From the NCBI GenBank assembly GCA_965220985.1, contig OZ244854.1:4154001-4218000 (forward strand): a stretch of DNA of 64,000 nt. Direction: 5' to 3'. Made by a program: the position numbers and the translations under genes. This stretch comes from JAPPHA01 sp965220985 (GTDB lineage: Bacteria > Pseudomonadota > Alphaproteobacteria > Rhodobacterales > Rhodobacteraceae). Shown here piece after piece: positions 1-9,200 of the stretch. Position 1 is the stretch's first letter, and each line of letters starts with the position of its first letter. The notes under the pieces are model-generated. The model was not told the origin of the DNA and made no database searches. It saw nothing but the letters and a program-made list of their open reading frames with translations.

Positions 1-38
1 TTCAGAATGTGGTAGTCGTGGTTTCTCGCGTGTGCCAT
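1..38 (-). CDS. ctaE: Cytochrome c oxidase subunit III, N-terminal fragment cut by the window edge
   Basis: Only 12 codons are in the window; they read MAHARNHDYHIL, the usual opening of alphaproteobacterial oxidase subunit III. An AAGGAAG Shine-Dalgarno-like stretch lies upstream. The gene follows ctaG on the same strand with a gap of about 58 bases, as expected for the ctaC-ctaB-ctaG-ctaE cluster. The product would be a membrane core subunit of the aa3-type oxidase. The call rests on the short N-terminus plus gene order. Confidence 0.75.
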   Translation of the reverse strand, partial: MAHARNHDYHIL

Positions 39-96
39 GACTGGGTCAGCTTCCTTGTCTTGGTTTGGCCGATCTGACGAAACTCAGCAGCTTCGT

Positions 97-687
97 TCAG
101 AGAACTTCTTTTTCCTCGTCGTCGGAGACGCTCGCCTGCCGTTCGGGCAGGTCCGTCAGGTGAAACGTGTAGGACAGCGTGATCGACTGAATGTACTCCG
201 ATTCGGGATCGTCGAGAATCTTCGGATCGACAAAGAACGAAACGGGCATCAACACTTCCTGACCGGGTTCGAGAACCTGGGTCTGGAAGCAGAAACACTC
301 GATCTTCGTGAAATACGAGCCAGCCGCATACGGATACACGTTGAAGCTCGCGGTGCCGGCGACGGGCTTGTCGGTCGGATTGTGGGCGCGGTAGTTCATC
401 ACCGCCGACTCGCCGATCTTCAAGGTGATCTGCCGCTCGACAGGTTCGAAGTCCCACGGCATGCCTGCCTCGAGCGAGGCATCGAACCGAACCCTGATCG
501 TCTCGTCGAGAATCTCCTCATCCGAGACCGCATTGGACGCAACGCTGGTTTCGCCGCCGAAACCGGTCACGCGGCAGAACCAGTCGTACAGCGGGACCGA
601 TGCGAACGACAAGGAAAGCATGACGCATGCAACCAGGACCAGCCGGGCTGCGAGACGACCGTTTCGATTGGTCTTCTCGTTGTTCAT
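97..687 (-). CDS. ctaG: Cytochrome c oxidase assembly protein CtaG/Cox11
   Basis: This 196-residue protein delivers copper to the CuB site of subunit I during assembly of the aa3 oxidase. One N-terminal membrane anchor (about residues 12-32) is followed by a periplasmic immunoglobulin-like domain. The copper-binding CFCF motif is in the stretch IECFCFQTQVLEPGQ. Length and motif are normal for the family. The start codon overlaps the stop of the upstream small membrane protein gene (ATGA), indicating translational coupling. The next gene downstream is ctaE. Confidence 0.96.
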   Translation of the reverse strand: MNNEKTNRNGRLAARLVLVACVMLSLSFASVPLYDWFCRVTGFGGETSVASNAVSDEEILDETIRVRFDASLEAGMPWDFEPVERQITLKIGESAVMNYRAHNPTDKPVAGTASFNVYPYAAGSYFTKIECFCFQTQVLEPGQEVLMPVSFFVDPKILDDPESEYIQSITLSYTFHLTDLPERQASVSDDEEKEVL

Positions 688-890
688 CCGCCTTCCTCCA
701 GCATGGACGGTCGCAGAACGTGGTCGAAAGCCTCCATCGAGGCCCCGTTTTTCATCTTCACGATCGTAACAGCGAACACGAGGACAACAAAGGCGCCGAG
801 AATCAGTCCGACCACGACATTCGAGCGCCGTCGACGCGCGTGAACGCCCTGATCCGGTGCATTGGGTTCGGTTTGCATGGAGGTTCGCAT
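684..890 (-). CDS. Small single-pass membrane protein of the oxidase operon (CoxF-like)
   Basis: This 68-residue protein has an Arg-rich cytoplasmic stretch (HARRRRSN) followed by one hydrophobic helix (about residues 25-44, VVVGLILGAFVVLVFAVTI). Short proteins of this kind sit between ctaB and ctaG in many alphaproteobacteria and are thought to be small oxidase subunits or assembly aids. The chosen ATG has GGAG nine bases upstream; an in-frame ATG four codons later has no such site. It lies two bases after ctaB and overlaps ctaG. Function is inferred from position, not demonstrated. Confidence 0.8.
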   Translation of the reverse strand: MRTSMQTEPNAPDQGVHARRRRSNVVVGLILGAFVVLVFAVTIVKMKNGASMEAFDHVLRPSMLEEGG

Positions 891-891
891 G

Positions 892-1851
892 TCATGCCAC
901 TCCGGACCAGATCGGCCACAGAGAGGTTGCCAATCCCGTTGCCTTCATTCCGGCTTCGACAGCGAGGCCGACGAAGAGCAGGAACAGGTAGAGAATCGAG
1001 AACCTGAAAAACGCCTTTTCGCGCCGATGTCTCTCTTGCGCGGCCTCCGTGCCGTTGCGTGACCTCAGGGTCACAGCAGAAAGCAGGAACCATGCTCCAA
1101 GCCCCAACGACAGAAGCAGGTAGACGGGTCCGCCGATCGGCGTGAAGGCGATCGCGATCGAAACTGGCACAACAGCGAGCACGTACAGAAGAATCCGCTT
1201 GCGGGTGACGTGATCGCCGTGGGTCAGGGGCAGCATCGGCACCCCGGCCTTGCGATAGTCCTCGTTGGTGAACAGGGCCAGCGCCCAGAAGTGGGGAGGC
1301 GTCCATAGAAAGATCAGCAGGAACATCAAGACGCTCTCGATACCGATCGAACCGGTTGCCGCCGCCCATCCGATCATCGGCGGCAATGCACCGGCGGCTC
1401 CGCCGATGACGATGTTCTCCGGAGTCAGGCGCTTGAGCCACATCGTGTAGATGACGACATAGTAGAAGATGGCCACGGCAAGGAGAGCTGCAGCAAGGAA
1501 GTTCGCGGCAAGGGCGAGCATGCCGACCGAGATCCCTGCCAGCCAAAGTCCGAAGACAAGCGCCGATTCCCTGCTGACCCGACCGGCCGGAATGGGTCGA
1601 TGCCGGGTCCGCTTCATCACGCTGTCGATGTCTGCATCGAACCACATGTTGAGGGCCCCTGCGGCTCCGGCGCCAAGAGCGATGAAAAGCACCGCGGCAA
1701 GAAACAGGACCGGGTGAACCGAGACCGGCGCAACGAAAACGCCGACTGCAGCGGAAAAGACGGCGAGCGACATGACCCGCGGTTTGAGCAGCTGCAGAAA
1801 ATCGCCGATATCGGCAAAATCCATCTGGTTTGTGACTGCAGTCTGATTCAC
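892..1851 (-). CDS. ctaB: Protoheme IX farnesyltransferase (heme O synthase)
   Basis: This 319-residue UbiA-family integral membrane enzyme transfers a farnesyl group to heme B to make heme O, the precursor of heme A for the aa3 oxidase. The prenyl-diphosphate-binding motif NMWFDADIDSVMKRTRHRPI (NxxxDxxxD type) is near residue 70, and a second conserved loop containing NEDYRKAGVPMLPLTHGD is near residue 200. Several long hydrophobic segments fit the usual 8-9 helices. It follows ctaC by 82 bases. The absence of ctaD between ctaC and ctaB matches the Paracoccus/Rhodobacter arrangement. Confidence 0.96.
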   Translation of the reverse strand: MNQTAVTNQMDFADIGDFLQLLKPRVMSLAVFSAAVGVFVAPVSVHPVLFLAAVLFIALGAGAAGALNMWFDADIDSVMKRTRHRPIPAGRVSRESALVFGLWLAGISVGMLALAANFLAAALLAVAIFYYVVIYTMWLKRLTPENIVIGGAAGALPPMIGWAAATGSIGIESVLMFLLIFLWTPPHFWALALFTNEDYRKAGVPMLPLTHGDHVTRKRILLYVLAVVPVSIAIAFTPIGGPVYLLLSLGLGAWFLLSAVTLRSRNGTEAAQERHRREKAFFRFSILYLFLLFVGLAVEAGMKATGLATSLWPIWSGVA

Positions 1852-1933
1852 GTTTCGATCGTCTCGTTTGACAAGTCTTCGTCTTCACGAACAGGCCGCA
1901 ACCCGTTCGCCGGGTCGCTTGAGGCCCTGCCCG

Positions 1934-2809
1934 TCAATTGCTGGCAACGACCAGCGGCGCGGTGTCGCTCGGCGCTTCGGCAAATTCTTCGATCATGCGG
2001 TCCAGCCATTGCTCGTACACGTCCTGGCCAACGACCTTGACCGTGATCGGCATGTAGCTGTGGTCCTTTCCGCAGAGTTCGGAGCACTGGCCGAAATACA
2101 GGCCTTCCTGATCGGCACGGAACCACAGTTCAGCCAATCGTCCGGGAACCCCGTCCTGCTTGACCCCGAAAGCGGGGATCGTCCATGCGTGAATGACGTC
2201 GGCTGCAGTGACCTGAACGACGACCGTTCGGTCGACCGGGATGACGACGGCGGTGTCCGTTGCGAGGAGATATTCGTCGTCAGCGTATCCGAATTCCGCG
2301 AGCTGGTCCTTTTCCAGCATGAAACTGTCGAATTCGACGCCATGGTCGACGTATTCGTAGGTCCAGTACCACTGGTTTCCGGTCGCCTTGATGGTGACGT
2401 CCGCTTCGGGAATGCGCAGCTGCTTGAACAGCAGGGACAACGAGGGCGGCATGATCGCGAGGAGGACGATGATCGGAATGACCGTCCAGGCGATCTCGAG
2501 CGGCGTGTTGTGGGAGAAGCGTGCCGCGACCGGATTGACCCGTTCGTTGTACCGGAAAGCGACGTAGATCAGCAGGCCAACGACCAGCAACGAGATCAGC
2601 GAAATGATGATCAGAAGGTAATTGTCCAGCCAGACGAGGTCCTTTGCCAGACCCGTGACCGGGGGCTGAAAGTTGATTCCGTTCGGCTCCGGTTTGCCGA
2701 TGGCTTCAAGCCCCTGAATGCTGTCCTGCGCGAGGCTCGGAACAGCAAGTCCGAACGATGCCGCGAGTGCAGCCAGCCCGAGAAAACGTTTGAAAATTCT
2801 TGCGAACAT
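1934..2809 (-). CDS. ctaC: Cytochrome c oxidase subunit II
   Basis: This 291-residue subunit accepts electrons from cytochrome c at the dinuclear CuA centre. A signal peptide ends near LAVPSLAQ, followed by two transmembrane helices (about residues 58-82 and 104-127) and a periplasmic cupredoxin domain. CuA ligands are visible: the His of VIHAWTIPAFGVK and the motif CSELCGKDHSYMPI (C-x-E-x-C-x3-H-x2-M). A conserved aromatic electron-entry patch (NQWYWTYEY) is present. It is the first gene of the minus-strand cluster ctaC-ctaB-small ORF-ctaG-ctaE. Confidence 0.97.
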   Translation of the reverse strand: MFARIFKRFLGLAALAASFGLAVPSLAQDSIQGLEAIGKPEPNGINFQPPVTGLAKDLVWLDNYLLIIISLISLLVVGLLIYVAFRYNERVNPVAARFSHNTPLEIAWTVIPIIVLLAIMPPSLSLLFKQLRIPEADVTIKATGNQWYWTYEYVDHGVEFDSFMLEKDQLAEFGYADDEYLLATDTAVVIPVDRTVVVQVTAADVIHAWTIPAFGVKQDGVPGRLAELWFRADQEGLYFGQCSELCGKDHSYMPITVKVVGQDVYEQWLDRMIEEFAEAPSDTAPLVVASN

Positions 2810-3219
2810 CTGGTGGACCCTTCAATCCTGTCCCGATCGTCGGCAACCTATAAACCGAGACACTCGCCACTGCAAATGACAGAATGGCCAAAGAGCAAAC
2901 AAATTGTTCGCCTGCAGATTCATCTTCTGGCCAGCAGGGCTAGAGAGTTGCGAAGACAGCTGATTCAATTGTGAGAGTCCATCCACCAAACCCGAATCAT
3001 ACTGTCGTCGGCCAAGCTTATCCGGACCACGAAAAGATGTAGTTTCGGCTGCCACAAGTCTGTGCAGGGCATACCGGTAACAAAAGATGAAATCGGCAAA
3101 GCATGGCACTGTGCTCGAAGTCTTCCGAGCCGGTCACTCTCGGCAACTGGATAGCGAAAGAACTCCGGTCTGCAAGCTATCGATCTCGTTAGGTACCTGT
3201 TTCTGAACCAATTGTAGCG
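2810..3219. other. Intergenic stretch between ctaC and the DUF429 gene
   Basis: This 410-base stretch is more A/T-rich than its neighbours and must hold the ctaC promoter, reading leftward. A 95-codon minus-strand frame exists, but its product has no recognisable domain, so I do not call it. No tRNA or clear terminator was found. Confidence 0.5.
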
Positions 3220-4059
3220 TCATGAGTTCGGCCCCAATTCGATCGGCACACATTTTTTGCGAGCGGCTTGGGCCAACATGTTTCTGGTCTTGAACGAAAC
3301 AGGGGTCACCATATATCCGCTTGTCGTATCTCCGAGCATGGCCAAACTTTCGGGCGGCCCCGCTCGCCACATCAGGCCGGTCAAGGCGCAGATCGACGCA
3401 TCCAGCATGTCCTGATCACCTTTGGTTGGATCAGTGCGATCGCGCATACCACTCGCCCAATCCGCCAGATCTCCTACCTCGAATGCTGTTGCGAACTCAT
3501 TGACAACACTCGTGACTGCACGCCAATGACCGTAGCGATAGTTTTTTGTTTTGTCCGGATCATACTTCGGTGCACCATTCGGTTCGGCAAATGCGTCGTT
3601 CATTGAAGCCAACGCAAGTGCCGGAAATACCTCGATAAGGAAATTACCGCTTCTCGCAATGCGTGCCTGCATCGGCTCTTGAATGTGGTCAATGCTATCG
3701 CAGAATCGCCAAATCGGCGCATCGTCGCCAAACCTTTCGCCCATGCCTCTATTTGCCGAGTGTGCCCCTCCGTTCATGTACCAAAGAAACGATCCGGCTG
3801 CCCTGTCAACCGGACGAGAACCAGTCAGATTCGGTACGAGAATCGGCTGATCAATAGCCACGAGATTGACGTCAAATCGTTGTTGCTTCGTTTTGATAAA
3901 CTCACATGCTTGGTCAAATGACGCAGGCCGAGGCTTTGTGAATTCTGCATTGCCGGATTCGTCGAAATCGATGGAACAAATCGCTCCAGGATTCTTGTCC
4001 TCCCACGCCGAATCGAACCCGACGACGACGGTGTTGTTTGGACGGTTCGGGAGTTTCAT
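3220..4059 (-). CDS. DUF429 family protein (predicted RNase H-fold nuclease)
   Basis: This 279-residue protein opens with VVVGFDSAWEDKNPGAICSID, the acidic beta-strand signature of the DUF429 family. Also visible are the second family block (LVAIDQPILVPNLTGSRPVDR) and a C-terminal block containing DQDMLDASICALTGLMW. Members are predicted to have an RNase H-like fold; their role is not established. The gene is monocistronic, more A/T-rich than neighbouring genes and placed between tldD and the oxidase cluster, so it may be an acquired gene. The family assignment is firm; the function is not. Confidence 0.85.
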   Translation of the reverse strand: MKLPNRPNNTVVVGFDSAWEDKNPGAICSIDFDESGNAEFTKPRPASFDQACEFIKTKQQRFDVNLVAIDQPILVPNLTGSRPVDRAAGSFLWYMNGGAHSANRGMGERFGDDAPIWRFCDSIDHIQEPMQARIARSGNFLIEVFPALALASMNDAFAEPNGAPKYDPDKTKNYRYGHWRAVTSVVNEFATAFEVGDLADWASGMRDRTDPTKGDQDMLDASICALTGLMWRAGPPESLAMLGDTTSGYMVTPVSFKTRNMLAQAARKKCVPIELGPNS

Positions 4060-4479
4060 TTCGTTCCTTCCTGACGATTCTCCATTCGAGTGTGGTTATC
4101 TTCCCCCGCGTACTACTGGGGTGACAAGCCATATCCGCAATCACAAAATTAGGCGGCAGTCAGCCATAACTTCGCGAATCCTCGCGAGACTACGACGGCT
4201 GTAGTGTCGGAATTGACCCAACCGCCATATTGATGTGCTTCGAGGATGCACGGTGGGCCCGAGACGACGGGCACCGATGACGAGCGCGTTTCATGGACTC
4301 AGTGTTGCACGCTACGATATTCATCGACAAGTTGATGTTTCGTTGGAACGAAGACACTCGGCCAGCGTGTCGGGTTCCGATCAATTGTTGCACACGGTCC
4401 GTGCGCGATCCGTGATCTGCGTCGCATTTGCTCGACAGATCGAAGGTCGCTATTTTGCCGGTCACAATCGGACCGAGAC
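4060..4479. other. Intergenic stretch upstream of tldD
   Basis: About 420 bases separate the divergent DUF429 and tldD genes. The reading frames here give low-complexity, Arg/Ser-rich products with no recognisable domain. It should contain both promoters; I cannot point to a convincing -35/-10 pair. Confidence 0.5.
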
Positions 4480-5931
4480 TTGATGCGGAGGATACAAGAG
4501 CGACCAATGCTGGATGACATGAGATTTCGACCGTTCGACGACCGAGTCGACCGTGATGTCGCGCTTCGCCTGTTGCGTGATGCCACGACCGGCGCTGACG
4601 ATGCCGAACTGTATTTGGAACACGTGCGTTCCGAGAATCTGGTGTTCGACGACCGGAAACTGAAGAACGCATCCTACAACGTCGGCGAAGGCTTCGGCCT
4701 CAGAGGCGTCAGCCAGGACGTTGTCGGGTTTTCGCATTCGACCGACATTTCCGCCGAGTCCATCGCGCGGGCCGGCGAAATCGCCCGATTGGCGATCAGT
4801 GGCAATCAGAGCGTTCTGGCACCCGTTCCTGCATCGACGAATCGGCGGGTCTACACGGACGCCGACCCGGTCTCGGCAGTCGACTTCCCGGGGAAGCTCG
4901 CCACGCTTCGCGAGATCGACGAGTTTGCCCGCGGAAGTGACCGACGCGTCATCGAAGTTTCGGCAAGCCTCACCTCATCCTACCAGCAGGTCGAAATCCT
5001 CAGGCCGGAAGGTGATCACTGTCGGGATCTCCGCCCCATGGCGCGGCTGAATGTCTCCGTTGTCGTCGAGGACGGCGACAGAAGAGAGACGGGAACCGCC
5101 GGAACGGGAGGTCGCATCGAGATCGCGGATCTGCTGCAGCGCGAGAGATGGGAAGCGCTCGTCCGCGAAGCGATCAGGATCGCTCGCGTCAACCTGCGGG
5201 CCGTTGCAGCGCCTGCCGGCGTCATGGAAGTGGCGCTCGGACCCGGCTGGCCCGGAATTCTCCTGCACGAAGCGGTCGGACACGGCCTCGAAGGCGACTT
5301 CAACCGCAGGAAGACATCCGTGTTCTCGGAATTGCTCGGGCAACGCGTTGCGGCTCCCGGCGTGACGGTCATCGACGACGGGACCATTCCGGACCGTAGA
5401 GGATCGATTTCGGTTGACGACGAAGGCACGCCCAGCGGGCGCACTGTCCTGATCGAGGACGGCATCCTGGTCGGGTATCTGCAGGATCGGCAAAACGCCC
5501 GGCTGATGGGCGTCGACCCGACGGGCAACGGTCGACGTCAGGGCTTTGGTCACGCGCCGATGCCACGAATGACCAACACGTTCATGCAATCGGGAACCGC
5601 AAACCCAAGCGACATCATCGCGGATGTTTCCGACGGGATCCATGCCGTCGGCTTCGGTGGCGGCCAGGTTGACATCACCAGCGGAAAGTTCGTCTTCAGT
5701 TGCACCGAGGCCTATCGGATCAAGGACGGCGTCGTCGGTGAGCCGGTCAAGGGCGCGACGCTGATCGGCGACGGTGCAACAGCCCTCAAGACCATTCGAG
5801 CCATTGGCAACGACATGCAGCTCGATCCAGGTGTCGGGACCTGCGGAAAGGCGGGACAGTGGGTTCCGGTCGGCGTCGGTCAGCCAACAATCCTTGTTGA
5901 CGGCCTGACTGTTGGCGGAAGCAGCTTGTGA
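4480..5931 (+). CDS. tldD: Metalloprotease TldD
   Basis: This protein of up to 483 residues is the TldD half of the TldD/TldE protease, which clips unfolded or modified peptides in the cytosol. The zinc site HEAVGHGLEGD (HExxxH) is near residue 263. A later conserved block holds GGGQVDITSGKFVFSCTEAYRI. The frame can begin at TTG 4480, ATG 4483 or ATG 4507; a GGAGG at 4487-4491 favours ATG 4507, giving the N-terminus MLDDMRFRPF. Placement beside the oxidase cluster is common in Rhodobacterales. Confidence 0.95.
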   Translation: MMRRIQERPMLDDMRFRPFDDRVDRDVALRLLRDATTGADDAELYLEHVRSENLVFDDRKLKNASYNVGEGFGLRGVSQDVVGFSHSTDISAESIARAGEIARLAISGNQSVLAPVPASTNRRVYTDADPVSAVDFPGKLATLREIDEFARGSDRRVIEVSASLTSSYQQVEILRPEGDHCRDLRPMARLNVSVVVEDGDRRETGTAGTGGRIEIADLLQRERWEALVREAIRIARVNLRAVAAPAGVMEVALGPGWPGILLHEAVGHGLEGDFNRRKTSVFSELLGQRVAAPGVTVIDDGTIPDRRGSISVDDEGTPSGRTVLIEDGILVGYLQDRQNARLMGVDPTGNGRRQGFGHAPMPRMTNTFMQSGTANPSDIIADVSDGIHAVGFGGGQVDITSGKFVFSCTEAYRIKDGVVGEPVKGATLIGDGATALKTIRAIGNDMQLDPGVGTCGKAGQWVPVGVGQPTILVDGLTVGGSSL

Positions 5932-6214
5932 ATCCAATGAGTTACGCTCGACGGCATGCACGCCGATGATCGCCATGGCCGGCGTTGGTGGCAGAGTTTC
6001 TGACCGTGATTTCGATTCCGGTGGAGGGCGCCTTGCCGGAGACACCGCTCAGTCAAGTTGATCTCGCGCTTCCCGATGCCAAGGCTGCCTTGGCCCATCG
6101 GAGGTCCATGTGGACCACGCGCGAGACTGTCGCACCGAAAGCCCATTCCAGAGCCCTGACTGATTGATTGCAGCCGAGGGCGGCTTTCAGGCCCATGCTC
6201 GGCGTCGCACCGGA
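5932..6214. other. Intergenic stretch between convergent tldD and autotransporter genes
   Basis: This stretch is 283 bases long. A small inverted repeat (AGCCG-CCCT-CGGCT, minus strand) lies downstream of the autotransporter stop but has no following T-run, so it is at best a weak terminator. No gene was recognised. Confidence 0.4.
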
Positions 6215-9200
6215 TCAGAAATCGAACGTGAAGTTGGCATCGACGTTGGTGGTGCCACCTGCGGCGGAATTGTGCTCACCCACGAGTTCCGCATCGAAAC
6301 CGCCCGGCGTCGTGTAAGTCACCCCAGCAGAGTATCGCTCGGATTCGTTCTCGCCGCCTTTGAGCCGAACCTCGACGAACGGAGTCACCAACCCCTTGCC
6401 CATCGCAAAACCGTAGCTGCTGCGTGCCGTCAAAGACCCAGCCCCAGGCTCGTCACTGCGGTCGCTCGCGAACGCATTGTCGCTTTCGAGTGCACCAGAC
6501 TGCATCGAACCCCATTCGGGCACCAGCGAAAGCGACAGGCCGCGTCCGTCCGCCTCTGGCCTCAGACGCGCCTCCAACCCGGCTCCCCATGAACCCGCAC
6601 CGTCCCCCGAGTGCATGGCCAGCCAGCGTCCGTACATTTCCACGCTGAAGCGCGAACTGGGCGATGACATGAGAATGCCGCTCGTGATTTCAGCTCCGGT
6701 ACCCGTCAGACCGTCGCCGCCATCTTGCCGGACCCGCAAAGAGCCTCGCCATGCCGCGGTCGCGCCGGACTCGGACAGAGCGACGCCTTCGTGACGCGCT
6801 TCCACACCGCCCCACAGCCGCCAGCTTTTTGCCTTGATCCCACCGACAGCGGGTGCCGAGGCCGATTCTTCGGTCTTGATCCGGGACACGTTTGCACCCC
6901 CGATTGCCAACAGGGTGAATCCGTCACCCGTCGTCAAAGGAACCTGCCCGCCCACAGAGCCCGCGAGGAACGACAAGTCGACATTCTCGGTCGGCTCGTC
7001 CTCCGGGCGGTGTTCGGAGGTGCCCGTGCCTGCGCCGAGAATCAGGCTCACGGAACCGCCGTTTTCCATCGAAACTTGCAAGTAGGGCCAGACCGCCGTC
7101 AGCGACGTCTCGACCTCGCCATCACCGAATCCGACCGAACCGAGGTCGACGCGGTACTCGGACTCGCCACTGGTGCGCGACAACGCGATTCCCGCGAGGA
7201 GGCGTTCGTTCAACCGCGCATCGGCGCCCAGCCATCCTGTCAGCTGCTTGCCGTCCCAGCTGTCACCGTCCTTGCGGCCCTTGAATCCATGCCAGTCACC
7301 CCGGCCCCAGATCGTCCAGTCCGGTCCGTCGTGCACCTGGGCATCTTCGCCAGCGAGGGAAAGGGTGAATGCGCTGTTCCGCAGCAGGTCTTTTTCTTCA
7401 ATCGACAGGCCTTCAAAGGTCCGTTTCCCGTTCTCTCGGTCCATCGGCTCCCGCCAACGGAAATCGGCTTTGTCCATCACCGGCTCAGCTTCGACCACCG
7501 GCTCGGCTTCGACGCGCTGGCCAGCCAGTGTCAGTTCCCGGGTTCGTGCTGCTGCCTCGAACCGGTGACCGATGGTGTCCTCCGCACCGGCCAGCGTTCC
7601 CTGTGCCATCTCCGCGAAGATCGCCTTGAGCACCGGCCTGCGTTCCTCCGGTGCGTATCCATCGTCATCGACAATGGTGAGCTTGACCGCGGCAGGTTGA
7701 TTCACGCCTCGGGAATTCACAGCCGAAGCCGAAACAGCGAAAATCTTGTCATCGGTTTCGACTTCATTGTCGACCGCGGTGATCGTCACCACGCCGGTGC
7801 TGCCGGCTTCCGCGGCCGGGATGGTCAGCGTAAGGTTTTGGCTCAGCACGTAATCTTCCTCGCGGGCGTCGTCTGATTCAGGTGCGACCGAGACGGTGAT
7901 GGTCGTGTCGACACTTGACCTTCCCCCACTCATGCGCGCGCTCACCGTCGACGCCCCAGCGGCTCCGCCGTTTTCCGCGATCCGGTCTGGGTTCAGAACC
8001 AGCACAACCGTCGGCGGATCGTCATTGTCGGTCACCGTCAGCGTCTGGGAACTCGGATTGCTCGGTGCGGCGTGGTCATTTTTGACGGTTGCCGAGATGG
8101 TGAACGTCCTGCTGTCAGCATCGATGTCGTTTTCCACCGCCGCAACCGTCACCGTCAGCGTCTCCGTCTCCGAACGTGCGGGGAAGGTCAGCGTGTCGCT
8201 GCTCAGGCTGACACCGCCGTTTTCCGGGGACACCGTCAAGTCGATGATCGTCGCCGCGCTTGATTTTCCGTTCAGCGTCACCGTCAGCGTCGCCGTTTCG
8301 CCCTCATCAATGGTCGTCCGATCGAGCGCAAACGAACTCAGACTTGGTGTCGCGTCATCGTCGTCGATGTTCAGCGTCTTGGATTCCGGGCTGTTCACGC
8401 CTTGCGTGTTGGTCACGTTCGTCGCCGAAATCGTCACGCTCCGGTCCGGCTCGTCGATGTCGTTGTCCTTGGGGGTGATGGTCAACTCGTTGCTGGTCGT
8501 GCTGCCCGCTGCAATGGTCAGCGTGTTGTTTTCGCCATCACCGTCACTGAAACCGACCTCATCCCCCTCGACCGACAAGTTCATTGTCGTTTCCGCGCTC
8601 GATGGATGATCCAGTACAGCCTTCACGGTCGTCGCGCGATCCTCGTCGATCGTGTCCGACCCGAGAATCAGCGTCACGGTCGGCTTCTCCTCGTCATCCT
8701 CGATGGTCAGCGTCAGCGGTGTCGTCGGTGCATCAGGTGCCTGATGGGAGTTGGTCACCTTGCTCACCGAGACCGTCACTGTCTTGTCCGGTGCATCGAC
8801 GTTGTTGTCCACGCCGGTGATCGTCACTGGCGGGTCTTCGCTGTCCGTCTTGCCTGCCCCGATCGTCAGAGTCGTGCCACCCTGCGTAAAGCCCTCCCCG
8901 GACGCAGAGATCGTGATCGTCGTCGCCGCGCTCGAAACCTTGCCTCCGGTCAGTCTTGCCGTGACCCTCGCAACGCCACCGTTCTCACTGATGCTGTTGT
9001 TGTCCAGCGCAATCTCAAGTGTCGGCTTGGCATCGTCATCCGTGATGGTCAGCGTCTTGGATGCCGGGCCCGTCACACCTTGCGTGTTGGTCACGCTCGT
9101 CGCCGAAATCTTCACCGTCCGATTCGGCTCGTCGATGTCGTTGTCTTTTGGAGTGATGGTCACAGATTCGCTCGACGTCTCACCCGCTTTGATGGACAGT

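Noticed and set aside
1852..1933. Missing ctaD (oxidase subunit I) as a possible deletion
   Set aside because: In Paracoccus and Rhodobacter ctaD is also located away from ctaC-ctaB-ctaG-ctaE, so its absence here is ordinary.
2822..3109. 95-codon minus-strand frame upstream of ctaC
   Set aside because: No domain or signal and in the likely promoter region of ctaC.
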